Below, piece by piece: positions 43,141-55,406 of a stretch of DNA of 64,000 nucleotides. Source of the stretch: Cryptomeria japonica (lineage: Eukaryota > Streptophyta > Pinopsida > Cupressales > Cupressaceae); NCBI RefSeq assembly GCF_030272615.1, contig NC_081414.1, forward strand, positions 762,729,648 through 762,793,647, written 5' to 3'. Position numbers and translations under genes: made by a program. The notes under the pieces were generated by a model. That model had not been told where the DNA came from. It worked only from the letters and a program-made list of their open reading frames with translations, and did no database searches. Position 1 is the first letter of the stretch, and every line of letters starts with the position of its first letter.

Positions 43141-43886
43141 AATGCTTCAATCTCCACTAAACTGTCTTCATCATCAGCATCTCTGCTGGATCTAGATTCA
43201 TAGGTATGGCTGGTATCTCTACTTCTTCTTATAGATGGGTTAGATACAGAAGCTACGAATGTAGATTCTTATTTTTGTACACTACCATCGTAGCCATTTA
43301 GCTCAAAAGCAATAAGTTTGCCAATAATAGAGTTAAGAGTTACCTTAGTCTTGTCAATTGATTTCAGCTCTTGAATAGCTATAACTCGAATAACATAGAC
43401 TGGTAGCAGGGTTCTCAGTACCTTACTGACAACTATGGCATCTTCCACTTTCCCTCCTGCACTTTTTATTTCACCAACTATTTCTTTAATCCTTTGACCA
43501 TACTACTAGATATTTTCACTTTTAGACATTCTCATATCATCAAAATTTCCTCTTAAACTCTCTTCTTTAGCAATCTTAACATGTTCATCACCGCTATAAA
43601 TCTCTTCAAGTTTTTTCCACACTTCATATGCAGTTTCAAGACCATGAACATCTACATATTTAGCATCAGACATGGAACTGATAATAGTCTCTAATGCTTG
43701 ATGATTCTCTTTTTGTTCTTTCTTTTGATCATCAGTTAGAGTACTAGTAGGTGCAACATATTGAGTCTTTACATGCTCCCAATATTGACTGCCAAGACTT
43801 TTAATGTAAATCTTCATTCTATCACTCCATATTCTATAGTTATCTTTGTTGAACTTAGGACCTCCTTTCTTCGTCATGATCTGCAA
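43141..43886 (-). pseudogene. Copia gag, decayed
   Basis: ATG at about 43877-43886 opens MTKKGGPKFNKDNYRIWSDR, then ALETIISSMSDAKYVDV, TAYEVWKKLEEIYSG, and stops at 43506. It resumes after a stop with DAIVVSKVLRTLLPVYVIRV and LNSIIGKLIAFEL. This is the typical Copia gag order (NYxxW ... AxxVWxxLxxxY ... LRxLP). One early TAG and frame changes make it non-functional. Confidence 0.82.
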
Positions 43887-43933
43887 GATCTTTTCCTCAA
43901 GCTGTTAGGCTTTAGGTTAAAGAGGACCTGAGA

Positions 43934-43946
43934 CGCTCTGATACCA
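43934..43946 (-). other. Copia primer-binding site
   Basis: TGGTATCAGAGCG on the minus strand, two bases from the 5' LTR. Complementary to initiator Met-tRNA. Confidence 0.88.
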
Positions 43947-43948
43947 AT

Positions 43949-45405
43949 TGATGATATGATGAAAGAATAAGGATCTCATAGTATACTGAGAGGGGGGTGT
44001 GTGAATCAATATACTAAAAAATCTGATACAAACTCCCAAACTCAAAATAAACTTATCAACAAATAACTCAGTCAAGATAATGTCCTCAAAGATTACCAAC
44101 ATCAGCCAATCATCAACCGGTTTGACTGTTATACCAACTTAACAGTAAACAACTTCAATCTTGTAAACATCAACAATGCTCAATCATATGTCAACATATT
44201 CATCTCTCAATGCTTCCAATTATCATGCCATATTAGAATAATTAAGTAGTTAACCAAATCAACAAATAAGATCATAACCACAAAAACATTAACTACTTGA
44301 CACAAATATTTATATGTGTAAAACCCAAATAGGTAAAAAACACGTTGAGATGAGACTCACAAGGATAGCTATTTGAATTCTTCTGAAGTTCGCCCTGTTA
44401 GGAGCCAAGCCTGTTAAAGCTTTACAATAAATCCTGTTAAGAACTAATTTCAGTTAGGAATCACCCGGTTAAGGGATTTACAAATATGCCTTGATGAATA
44501 GCACAATACCCTATTAGGAGAAACCTCATTGGAGGATTTGAGAATCCAAACTAAGGGACCACCTTGTTAGAGGATTTAGAAAGTAACCAAGCTTGTTAGA
44601 GCTTACCCAGTTAGGGGATTTTGATTTGTACTATAATTGTTAGAAAACAACAAGTTTTACTAATCTATCTGAATGACACTACATCTGCTTGATCAAATCC
44701 TTCTTAAGCTTCAATTTGCCTTTACACAAACTACAGATCCATCCACCGGTTTGGCAACCACACACTCAACTAGTTTTCTCCAATCTTGTCAACTTTGCCA
44801 ACAACTTAACAAAACAATATCATCAACCTTAAATACAAATCAACTAGGTTGGTAACACAACAAAAATCTGATTCTCATCATCGAGATTACAAACAAGTCG
44901 ATACAATCTTGACTGTTAGAAATCATAACAATCTCTTCACATTAATCAAGAAAATTCCAATCGCTTCATGATCATCGTTGGACTTTGTAACTCATCATGC
45001 GCTATGCATTTGATGCAATGCACTTTGCTCTTTTCAAAGATAACTAACGTGCTGAAGCAATCTAAACTTATCCTCATACAATGATCAGATGTGTCTCCAT
45101 CATTACTGCTTAACAGAAACCAACAAACTTGATCGGTTAGGGTTTATCAAATACAACTGGTAGGGTTTACAGGTTTACATAACACAAATATGTTTAACTT
45201 TATACAGCGGTTCAACATACAAACTACCATATACCGGTTTACAACATCTTCGACAAATTTTATTATACCAGTTACAATACAATATAAGTAACAACAATAA
45301 CATCAACAATATCATGAATATCATTCACTGGTTCAATTGACATTAATGACAACATATCATTAATGCAATCTATATGCAAAATGCCAACAAACTGAAAATG
45401 CCAAC
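43949..45405 (-). repeat. 5' LTR of the Copia element (full length)
   Basis: About 1.46 kb from TGATGATATGATG to GCCAAC. It is the reference copy for the partial LTRs at 37185-38085 and 40174-40994. Contains GTTAGGAG and CCGGTTAAGGGATT-type short repeats. The host flank on the right begins with the ankyrin fragment. Confidence 0.85.
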
Positions 45406-45458
45406 TTGCATATGCTTAGAATTCATATGTCGATATTGTCGATATTTTGATTCGATAA

Positions 45459-46072
45459 GGGGACAACGATACAGTGCAGAGTGAAGTTAAGAAAAAGAGG
45501 GTAGGGTTGGTTACTTGCAAAGACAATGATGGGGTGAGCCCTCTAGATATGACCATTAAGAAATATAACATAAAGCTAATGGGGAATCTATTGTTTGTTT
45601 GCAAGAGACTTATTTTGATAAGGTTGACTCTGAAATGCTTCTATGCAAGTTTACCTCTGAAGGCAATTTAGATGCTATGAGTAAACTCATGGAGAGAGGA
45701 GCAGATCCACATGCTTGCAATAAGGAGTGTCAAACAACTTTGCACTATGCTTCCATGTGTGAACTTGGTTATAATGCATGTAAATTAACCAAGTTAATGC
45801 TAGCCAAATGTACAAGTGAAGAAGAGAGAGAAAAATGGGTAGACAAAAAAGATAATAATGGTAAAATGACTCTTCATTTTGTAGCTATGAAAGGACACGA
45901 AGGGCTTTGCATCAACTTTTATCAAATAAATAGAGAAATCCTACAAATAAAAGATGCATATGGGCGAGGTGTTGTCTATGATGCAGTTAAAGGAGATCAC
46001 GATAATCTTAATATTATTAGGTTCTTCCGTGACTTCGTTGGACTAGACTTGAAATCATGTGTGTGTGGTTAG
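45459..46072 (+). pseudogene. Ankyrin-repeat protein fragment
   Basis: Plus-strand fragment of a plant ankyrin protein. Repeat-like segments are KDNDGVSPLDMTIKKYN, GNLDAMSKLMERGADPHACN, QTTLHYASMCELGYNACKLT, DNNGKMTLHFVAMKGHEGLC and DAYGRGVVYDAVKGDHDNLN. The TLHYA/TLHFVA and GADPHA patterns are canonical ankyrin helices. A frameshift near 45590-45600 separates 45474-45595 from 45599-46072. The 5' side is cut by the Copia LTR (45405) and the 3' side runs into old Gypsy LTR sequence at about 46074. Ankyrin proteins mediate protein contacts; many conifer members end in membrane helices, which are absent here. It was captured or stranded between elements and is not functional. Confidence 0.82.
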
Positions 46073-46073
46073 G

Positions 46074-46925
46074 GTTTTGATATGTTCATGCCATTTCATA
46101 CAACATATGTGATTACATTCAAGAAGAAAAGAATCATTTGGTAGATCAAAGACTTAAGGATGTAGAACATAAGATATCCCTAAGAGGGCGGTGAATCAGT
46201 GATTATAAACAATTTCAAACAATGTCTGCAACCGATAGGATAATGAAAGCACTAACAAGAAACCACATACAAGAGCACATCACATAACACTGACTATACG
46301 AGGAAATCTCAACATGGGAAAAACCTCAGTAAGCAATGCTGTTGAAGATCTACTACTCCAATCTAGCCTTACAATGAAATAATAGTTTTACAATGTTTAG
46401 GGCACCAACCCAAGGAGAACCAATTAAAAATTAATTCCTAAAACAAAGTTTAAATTAGGAAAACGCAAATTTTCAACCTGTTTCCCCTTCTTTTAGTGTG
46501 TAGGAAGTAGGTACAAAGCTGTATGCTTTAGGATAATCTTTATTTATAGTGATGAATCATCCACCCATTGGAGTGTGAAAAGTTAGGAGGACCAGAATGA
46601 CTATCACTCCGGTCTTGACAAATTAGGAGATACTTTTGAGAATAGCTCCAAATCCTCTTACAATCCTCATATCCAGGTTTGTGGCTCGATCCAACAACTA
46701 TAGGTCACTTTTTGCACATTTTTATATCAATTTCAATCTATTTTCCCTAATTTCAGCATCTTTAACAAATCAATTTAATCTAAGGAAACAAGAGGGCGCT
46801 TCCAAACCCCTTGGAATAAGCAAAATTTAAACCTCTTAGGTTTAGATCTATCTAATTCCTATATTTCCCTAATGTAATGGTCTCGAAGTAAAGATTAGCA
46901 TTTTTCATACATCTAATGGTGGAAA
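46074..46925 (+). mobile_element. Old Gypsy LTR (relative of 9206-10345), interrupted
   Basis: 46093-46140 (CATTTCATACAACATATGTG, ATTACATTCAAGAA) resembles 9770-9810, and 46440-46620 (GTTTCCCCTTCTTTTAGTGTG, GGAGGACC...) resembles 9930-10080 and 24490-24640. The part between (46166-46435) is foreign Copia-LTR-like sequence. Boundaries are approximate. Confidence 0.6.
46166..46435. mobile_element. Copia-LTR-like fragment inside the old Gypsy LTR
   Basis: Begins with AAGATATCCCTAAGAGGGCG and GTGAATCAGTG, and contains GGGAAAAACCTCAGTAAGCA, pieces characteristic of one edge of Copia LTRs (compare 37225, 38110 and 43985). Only about 270 bp remain. Confidence 0.5.
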
Positions 46926-47800
46926 CCCCACATTTTTTTCACCATTATAGAAGGACTTTTTTATGGAGGAATCAATTTTTTTTTTCAACTCTACATTCCT
47001 TCTTCACATGATCTCTTTTCCCACAATTACACCACTTTTCTCCATTTAGTGGTCTTTGATCGTCATTTAGATTTCTCCCTCTTTTATCCTATCTAGGCCC
47101 TTTCTCTTTTGACCTTCCATACACATGAAAGGCATCTTGGGAGCCAAATTTCATAGAATATCTGCTTACCTCTCCTGAAAGAAGTGTGAAAATAAAGTTG
47201 TCCATCTCTGACATTATACTACCACTGATAATAGCAGCAATGCGATTTTTCCAATATTTGGGGAAAGAGAAAATAAATAAGATAGATTTATCTTCATATT
47301 CTAATGTAACATATATCAAAGAAATCTAACTTATAATTAGAATAAAATAATTTAAATGATCCATAATAGATTCAAACTCTTTCATTTTTAAAGAACATAA
47401 CCTTTTCTTAAGATATAATTAATTGGACGAACTTTTATATTGATAAATGTCACCAATCCTCTTCCAGAACTTGTATGCAGAGCCTTCTTTATAGACATTC
47501 AAGAGGATGGAATTTGTATGACATAACCAGATGGTTCATCATGCATTCTTTTCCAACTCCTTGGAAGAATCATCCAATAAAGTAGAATCTTCTAGTTTCT
47601 ATTCATGCAAAATCGACAATTACTTATATCTTTCTTCCAAATGATCTTCCATCTCTAATTTTTAGATCTTGTAGCCACTACCATTAAATTTCTCAATATT
47701 TGTAGGAGAACTAGAAGCCCTGACTTTCAATCCTTTTCTTAAAACTTAAATCCACAAAAAAAAAATCCCACTATAGCAAATAATATTCAACAATTAAAGA
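46926..47800 (-). pseudogene. Second Copia gag remnant with intact zinc knuckle
   Basis: Minus-strand, frameshifted. Order: YKEGSAYKFWKRIGDIYQ, LYLKKRLCSLKMKEFESIMD (the LKxxLxxLKMxE block of Copia gag), KDWKNRIAAIISGSIM, and after a TAG the zinc knuckle WCNCGKRDHVKKEC (C-x2-C-x4-H-x4-C, about 47008-47050). The element is broken after gag; no pol is seen. Confidence 0.82.
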
Positions 47801-47824
47801 GAGTTGTCCCCCTCTCAAATGAAA

Positions 47825-47840
47825 CATTAGCTTTGATACT
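47825..47840 (-). other. Primer-binding site of the second Copia remnant
   Basis: TAGTATCAAAGC on the minus strand, two mismatches from TGGTATCAGAGC, located two bases from the TCTCAACA end of the adjacent LTR. Confidence 0.65.
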
Positions 47841-47842
47841 AA

Positions 47843-48403
47843 ATGTTGAGAAACAAGGTGAAGAAAGCTTGCAATATTATCTTTCTTATGTCACTACCAA
47901 TCTAAAAAGATTACCAAATCTAAAAATATTGCCAAATCTAAAACTAAATATGAAGTGAAAATGTGATTGCACCATTTAACATAAATCCAATTTATCAATC
48001 ATACCAAAAGATACATTGGATTTATGTAGAGAAACTCTTTCAAGAAAAAACTACTCCAAAGAATGAGGGAAAGTATATTAAAATCAAAAGAAAAAAGAGA
48101 CTAGAGTAATAATTTACTTCAATTCACTTCTCCAAATAATCTTGGAACTACTTGGAAAGAACAAAGAAACTATGATAAAACAACTATGCCTAGGATCCAA
48201 CTTATAGCCAAACGTGATAGGAAAAACCATTGTTGTTTTCCTAGAACAAAGAACCTAAACCATTTTCCAAAAACCCATTCTTTGGAGAATGAATAGCCAA
48301 AAGGCAATAAAATAATAAAAATCATCAAGTAACTTGTCTTTGGTTTCCAAACCCAATGCCACCTAGACTTTATATATTTCAAGTACTCCGTAACTTCGAG
48401 TGA
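47843..48403 (-). repeat. 5' LTR of the second Copia remnant
   Basis: Starts TGTTGAGAAACAAGG (plus orientation) next to the primer site. The outer end is placed where homology to the segmental duplication begins (about 48404). No partner LTR identified. Confidence 0.55.
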
Positions 48404-48404
48404 C

Positions 48405-48705
48405 TATTTATTTCCTCTGTGGACATCAAAGGGTTTTCATTCAACATCGTAAATGTAGTTTCCACCAATCGCGTGCCAAGCTAGAAGTCTCAAATGTGGT
48501 TCGATAGTACTCGAGCCATACTTGACGATATAAGAGACTCGACTATTAAAAAGTTTAATTTTTTAATCATGAAGATAATAATGAAGTAGATCTTTTATCA
48601 AATCATTTAATTGCTCATCCATCATCTCAAACATTTATTTTTCACATGTGGACCGATATCCTAACAAAACGGGTGCATTTTCATCTTGTGTGACTCTAGA
48701 TTAAA
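48405..48705 (+). mobile_element. LINE 3' fragment (copy of 2500-2775)
   Basis: GGACATCAAAGG and CCACCAATCGCGTGCCAAGC match 2506 and 2547 on the left. It stops at TGTGACTCTAGA, where the left copy continues with about 400 bp more of LINE end. Confidence 0.85.
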
Positions 48706-50146
48706 TATTTTATAACTTGATAGATTATACCTTTAATAAACTTCAAGTTCTCTATTCTTTAAAAAATTTATTATATTCAGAAATTCAATCAAACTAACAC
48801 TTCATTCACAAAGTTAAATATGCTTGAATAAAATGTTAAGTCCTATTAGAAACTTCATATTTTAATATTTACATAATACTAAAATTATATCATGCTGTAT
48901 TATATCATGCCCAAAAAATTAGAGAGGAGAAACTATAAATAACTTTTCTCCTATATATCCTTTTAAGTGTCATGACTTCTCAAGGTGATACTTACAATGT
49001 TTTATATTCCTTGTTGGCATGGTCTATTATAGTCACTTACATAATGCATCTCCTCATCAAGGAAGTCAAAGTGAAACTCGAGAGAGACCTTAAATGTTGA
49101 TAGGTGCTTAAAGGAGGACACGATGAGAGGTGGTCTATTAAGGCCCAACTCCCTTGGCTCAATAGAGAAAGGAAGACAAAGAGGTTATATCAGTAAGGTA
49201 TAGTTAAGGGGCTAAAAAAATGATAAACCTAGTTTATCTCTAATCTTAAATAATTTTTTTTCACACAAGCCATTAATATATTTTCTTTCTTAGATTTTTA
49301 TGAACTCTCATAATAAGTCACACATTTCTAATCCCTTTTCAATGAAATCAGGGTACAATGTCTATTAATAAAACCTATAAAATTGATTGTCACTATGCAT
49401 GATAAGATCTTAAATATTGGAATAAGATGTTGTGCACCTTGTATAATGCTTATAATGTTTTATTCATTATAATGTGTCTATTGCATCTAGGGAACCTCCA
49501 CGGATGTGCATCACTAGGAGCTCACATTATGGGGACCACTTTATATGTTGTATATACCATCAAGAAATATAGCCAACTATTTTTGAAGACTTATTTTTTT
49601 TTATCAATAATTACTATTGTAAAGTTGGTCACTCTAGTGCTACTTGCCTTAGAAATAAGAAAATTAAGCTTGTTTGAAAAAAATGATTAGGTTATTGAAG
49701 ATTCTTGCAACAACAAGCATGCTAAAAATATTGAAAGTAGAGGAAAAGCCCCTATTGACTGTAATGAGATTGACACTTCTTCTTTAGTTTAAATATGGAA
49801 TGATACTACTAGTTTTCCTCCTTGGGCCAAGAAAAGTTAGATTTGGTTAACTCAAGCACTATGAAACCAAAATCTTTGGAGCAATTTGGCTTTTAGCCAC
49901 CTTGACTTTAGGTTGGGTGTTTATAATTTTTAGTGAATTTTGTTATTTGTCAGTTGTTTCTCTTGGTTGTCCTTTTTTATTTTGTAGTTGTAATTTCTTT
50001 ATCTTTATGAACAAGGGTCTCGTCCTTTCAAAATCCTTGCTTACCTTATTAAAAAAATAGATATCCAATTTGAAATGGTAGCATATAGAAAATTATATAT
50101 ACCCAACATATATTATAAATAGATCTAGTTATTAGAAGATAAAACA

Positions 50147-51022
50147 AGTGCCACATAGTGTCCAATATTTGCCTTATATTCTTACAATAATACAATAGAG
50201 AGTGCCCATAATTATACCATAGTTATAAAATTATAATAATATCTATAACTAATTCAAGCCTTAACAATAACCTTAATTCTAACCTTAACATAATTTACAC
50301 CCTAGCCCAAATGTTTAACCTAATTCTAACTCTAAATCTTACATTAAATATAACCCTAAATCTAATCTTAATTTAGAAATAATTTGAACCTTATTTTTAA
50401 CCCTAACTTTAACCCTTATTCTAACACTAACTCTTATTGTAAACCTAATTTTAATCTTAATCATTATTATAATGATTTTAAAATGGTAATAATAAATAAG
50501 AATTTAGATTAAAGTTATAATATAATTAAGAATTATAAATTAAGTTATTGTAATTTATTTAAATTATAACAATAAAATTAATAACAATCTTAATTTCAAT
50601 TAATAATTATTTAATAAAAAAATTTAATATAATTATTAATAATAGATTTATTATTATATATTTTGGGTAATGTTATTATAAATAAATTATTTATAATTAA
50701 CAAATTAATATTTATATAATATTTTAGATTATATTATTGTATTGTATAGATTTAATATTATTTGATAAAGATATATAATATTGTATTTCGTTTATGTTAT
50801 AAATATAATTTAGATTATAACTAAACATGTTAATAATATTTGTCAACAATACGCACAATATTAAATTATTTATTCAAACCTCAATTTTAATTTAATATAT
50901 TTAATGTTACTAATATATTATTATATATGATTCTATTATTCATTGATTATATATAATTAACATATTTAATTTTCATTTTCTTTTAATATAAAAAATATAT
51001 TTAATCCTAATATAATAACTTT

Positions 51023-51064
<42 letters not shown>

Positions 51065-51228
51065 TTAAATATATTAATAATATTAAAATTATTTATTAAT
51101 ATACTTATAAAGATATATTTTAATGACCTTAAAATTTGCATTAAAAAAATCATGTAGAAAGTGGATCCGAAATCCAAACGATTTAATGAAAATTTGGTGC
51201 AACCAATTGCAATAGTACTATCCTAACA
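50147..51228. other. AT-rich insertion private to the right duplicate, with telomere-like words
   Basis: Absent from the left copy, where 4705 continues directly. 50270-50460 is a run of degenerate CCCTAA/CCTTAA/CCTAAAT-like words spaced 6-8 bases; 51024-51061 is a pure TA dinucleotide run. No coding pattern and no terminal inverted repeats seen. Confidence 0.65.
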
Positions 51229-52245
51229 ACAAGTACTAATAACAAAGCCTAATTCAACTAAATTAATAGGAACAATTTTCAACTTATGAAATTAAAAAGT
51301 CTCTTTGATCTCTTCATAGAATCTATACATTCATACATAGCTTACATTAGAGGTATCTTACATTAGAGGTGTTGACACAAGTTGCCAATGGTTAGATCTA
51401 TAACATTTAGATAAGAAAAATCATACATTTGTAATATGAAAGAGGTACTCAAATTAGATGCATGGTAATATGGAAAAGGGAAGGAAACAAACATAATGTA
51501 CATTACTTTTAAAGGCACATAACCAGTTTATAATGGTAGAAGAATATGCCTATTATTAATAACTTATATTTTTTAAAATGAGATTAGATTATATATTTTG
51601 TAATAGATATTTAGATTATTAAATTTAAACATTCTTTTCAATTTTAATTTTAACTTGTGATTTCTTACCACTGCATGGATTCTACATCTCGACAATTATA
51701 TAAAATAACATTCCAATATAGTAACTTTAAAATGAATAAAAATACACTGCACATAAATTACCTATGATTTAACCCTGAACTTGTATTGAAGAGTGAAAAT
51801 TTGAATTAGCAACCATAGATAAAATCCTTGTCAAAAGGTTGTACTTCATATAACAACTTCATATCTATTTGCTCAATTCAAATAAAAAGGGACATCAAAT
51901 TTATATATGTCACATTTTAAGGTATGAAATATCTTTTGAATATAGGTAGCACACATACATATATACATACATACATACATATATTCATACAAAATATTGT
52001 TATTGTAGATTTTAGAACTCTATTGATTAGAAGGTCATAGAATCTTTTTTATAAATTCGGATCGGAACAAAATGAAATATAGATAAAACAAACTTGATAT
52101 AAAAATATTTGGTATTCAATTGAAAAGAAGAAATAATAAACCTTTTGAAATTATCAAATTTAGTATCATAATTTTCCCATACAATTCCAACATTAATATA
52201 CTTTCTAAAATACATAAAATCATCTATTTTAAATCGATCAATCTA

Positions 52246-53465
52246 TCAAGAAAGCTTAGGTTGAAAGCTAAATGCTGTGTCATACCTTAAATATCTTAGA
52301 GATGGAGGAAGTCTGATCTGACTCCAGCATCTCTCCGGTAAACTATACACAAATAGCTTTCTATTGCTATGCTCACTTTCGAAACACAAAAAATTTCCGA
52401 CCCAAACAAACTGGCCCTCCACACCAGGAAGCTCCATTCCACTTGAAAAACCCGACTTTATGAATTCACGACACATATTAGAAGGCATTCTTGTCAACTC
52501 CTTCCGGCTCCATATCGACTTCTCCTCCTCCCAAAATAATTCCCATACAATCGCCTTAAAGTTCACTACGCTCAAGTCTCTGGCAAATTGTATATATCTT
52601 TCCACAAATACGATCGTCGACTCACAAACAACTACTTCATTGATCCACGAATTTATCATATCCCCTAGAATTGTTAGATTTGCCTCTGGAAAAATCATGA
52701 ATTCCGATTGCTTAGTTTCCAGGTCCAAAATCAGAAATTTCATCATACCTGAATCACAGATGAGATGATCTTTGGCACAAAGAATAGTAAGAACATGAAA
52801 ATCCTCTTTGGGCAGAGGTAGTTCATCTTCAGTCTGCCATGTCATTTCAAAGCAATGGTAAATTTGTATGCAACTGGGGTTTTCTTCTGTTGGTAGACTT
52901 ACAATTTTGTAGGATTCCCCATTGTCCATTATTGCCATTACAATGAAATTCTCTACTATGATTGCGGGAATATATCTGTAAGTGGATTACAGATCATATA
53001 CACTTTCTGAGGCTTTGTGATTTCGATTATCAGTAGACCTGCACCTGATTTAGTACAAAATCGTGAATAGTGTTGTGAGAGATTTTCAGTTATTGGGCTT
53101 GGCCAAAACAAAGTGAGATAGTCGTCCATGATTGTGTGAGAAAACAGTAAGCCATGGCATGCATTTGATTACAGAGGAGAAACCATGGATCTCTGTCTAG
53201 CAATAGAGACATAAATCTACAAGAGGATAACAAGACATTTCATTCTTTACACACAATGCGAAATTGAGAACTGAACTCCATCGGTAGAGTCAAAAACGTC
53301 ATTTTAATTATGTGATCAGGGCATTCAGACCAAATCGATTCTTCATCACTCCTCTCATTGCCTGCAATACCCTTTCCCTTCTCTTTCATTGTACTCAACA
53401 ATAATTCAGATCTGCCCAGACCTGCATCTTCATTCTCAATAAGGCCATGCACTCAGTATCCATTG
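52246..53465 (-). pseudogene. Broken duplicate of the F-box gene
   Basis: C-terminal part open from 52938 to 52246 (MAIMDNGESYKIVSLPTEEN...) and N-terminal part open from 53452 to 53240, each closely matching the intact gene at 5697-6950. Damage: the conserved tryptophan of the F-box (CKEWN) is TGA here at about 53237-53239, about 10 bp are missing near 52970 (copy 1 has an extra AGACGCCTGT), and a further 1-bp indel lies near 53105. The F-box motif itself (WSECPDHIIKMTF) remains visible. Not expected to make a working protein. Confidence 0.88.
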
Positions 53466-53870
53466 TAATTTCTGTAGATAGTATATGTGATCCCTGAGAT
53501 GGAGAGTGTAGAAAGGAGAATTCCTTGGATATTGACGCACAAAGGAATCTCCTTCCCTCGTCTATCTTGCCCTAAATATATGCATTATCTACCATGCCCT
53601 AACGCTAAATATTTGGACCTATTGTATCTTGCCCTAATTCTTTCTTATATTGTCTTTCTTCAATACATGTTTCATGCGTGGGGTTAGTGGAGACAATTCA
53701 TTAATTGAGATGATTCATTAGTTAAGGTATTTTAATAGTTGTGATAGTATTTAATTATTTAAAATATCAATATTTTATTTATTAAAATTTGTATTGTATT
53801 GTATTAGTATTATAAGTTTATTGTTAGCATCAATCAAAGTAATTAAATATTTATTTTTTTATAAAGTTAA

Positions 53871-54100
53871 AATGCATAATTTTTAAAATTTTAAATTATA
53901 GAAATTATTTTCATTTGGATTTCACAAATTACTATTTGAATTAATTTTTCAAGGAAATTTTTTATGTACGTTAATTAAGACGATAGGCTTTTAGTGGGGT
54001 CTTTTTCCCGCTGAAGTGTAGGACATTCCGACGCGTTTTGTTTTCAGCCGTTGACATCTTTTCCCAGCCGTCATGATGTGTGCAAGTTATCGTCTTGTTA
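53871..54100. other. Spacer beyond the duplication
   Basis: Short GC-richer stretch (53985-54090) of unknown origin, with no coding pattern. Confidence 0.4.
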
Positions 54101-54302
54101 GGGTTTACCGTCATCTATCATTTTCTTTCCATGGATTCTTGTTGCTATGCAAGTTAACCTCTTTTGTTTGCTAATTTTCCTATCATTGTCTTTCCTTTGC
54201 AGGGTTTACCGTCATCTATCATTTTCTTTCCATGGATTCTTGTTGCTATGCAAGTTAACCTCTTTTGTTTGCTAATTTTCCTATCATTGTCTTTCCTTTG
54301 CA
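54101..54302 (+). repeat. Perfect 101-bp tandem duplication
   Basis: Unit 54101-54201 repeats as 54202-54302 with no difference that I can see, from GGGTTTACCGTCATCTATCA to TTTCCTTTGCA. A third, diverged copy is at about 54393-54460 (GGGTTTACTGTGATCTGTCA ... AATGTGCAGG). Each unit ends in a pyrimidine-rich tract plus CAGG, like a 3' splice site. Confidence 0.9.
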
Positions 54303-54539
54303 GGTTGGGAGTGCTTTTAGCTTTTAGGGTTCCATGGTGGTTGATGTCCAATAGTTTAATGCTATTAATTTGCAAGGTTGTGGCGTAGTGCTAGGGTTTA
54401 CTGTGATCTGTCATTTTGTTACCGTGAATCATTGTTGCTCTGCAACTCATTAATGTGCAGGTGTATAGGTGATTAGGGTTTCATTCTTTGCAAATTTCCT
54501 CATATAAAGCGCAGGCAAGAAAAATTCCCAGGTAAGTTT

Positions 54540-55050
54540 TTAAACCTATATGTTGTGAAAGTAAATTGTAAGTATATATTTTAAATTTTTAGTTAATTTG
54601 CTCAAATTCATTTCATATTTTTCCTTCTGCAATTTGGTATTTGTTTAAAAGGGTTTAGATCTTAGAATTGTAGGGCCTGTATGTTGTGAAAGTAAACTAT
54701 AAGTATATATTTTAAATTTTTACTTAATTTTCTCAGTCCCCTTTGTCTATTAATATATGTCAACTATGACTAAAAACAATAAGTCAAAATTTCATTTCAT
54801 ATTTTTTCTTTGGCAATTTGGTATTTGTTTAAAAGAGTTTAGATCTTATAATTGTAGGCCCTGTATGTTGTGAAAGTAAACTGCAAGTATATATTTTAAA
54901 TTTTTAGTTAATTTGCTCAGTCCCCTTTTGGCTATCAAAATATGTCAACTATGGCTAAAAATAATAAGTCAAAATTAAATTTCATATTTTTCTTTGTGTA
55001 ATTTGGTATTTGTTTAGAAGGTTTTAGATCTTAGAATTATAGCGCCAAGT
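54540..55050 (+). repeat. Tandem repeat of ~185-bp units (2.7 copies)
   Basis: CCTGTATGTTGTGAAAGTAA followed by TATATTTTAAATTTTTA and GGTATTTGTTTAAAAG...TTAGATCTTA recurs from 54540, 54675 and 54860. The first copy lacks the TCAGTCCCCTTT...GACTAAAAA part. A donor-like CAGGTAAGT at 54529-54537 precedes it, so it could lie in an intron. Confidence 0.8.
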
Positions 55051-55406
55051 GTATGGCAGTTATAATGCGTATAGCATTTTGAATTGACATTTGCAATGGT
55101 GTAGTGGCTAGTCAATTTACTTTTTGTAGACAATAGTAACTTTAATCTATACGTAACATTGCTGATTGGTAGCCTATAGAATGGTAGGGGTAGCAGCGAA
55201 ACTCTAAGAATTTGTTGAATAATTACAATCAATATAATAATTTGTTGAGCCCATAAGCCATTGAAGGGAGCAAGATTTATTACGTCCCCCTACTATTTTA
55301 AATTCACATGTATCTTTGTGTGTATGTGTGTCATACAGATACACTCAACTTTGTAAAAATTAGATAGATACATATATATAAACATATATAAATGTGTATT
55401 TATATA
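55051..55406. other. Stretch without recognisable genes
   Basis: AT-rich with TG/TA microsatellite pieces (55315-55400). No coding pattern. Confidence 0.5.

Larger units (their letters stand above)
40995..43948 (-). mobile_element. Copia element interior, reverse transcriptase deleted
   Basis: Minus-strand order: primer site, gag (43886-43141), protease, zinc-binding and integrase core (43127-42162), integrase C-terminal region (42033-41530), then directly the last RNase H block (41518-41324). The whole reverse transcriptase and most of RNase H are absent: the piece RYVRLNHSPEQIIGDKDAG (about 41550-41610), which normally precedes RT, is followed within about 80 bp by HARTKHIELKYHFLREKI. A non-autonomous deletion derivative. 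Confidence 0.88.
48405..53870. repeat. Segmental duplication, right copy (partner 2500-7290)
   Basis: Collinear with the left copy in the same orientation from the LINE RNase H end to the F-box 5' flank. Carries a private ~1.1-kb AT-rich insertion (50147-51228), lacks the SINE, lacks about 400 bp of LINE 3' end, and its F-box gene is broken. Confidence 0.88.
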
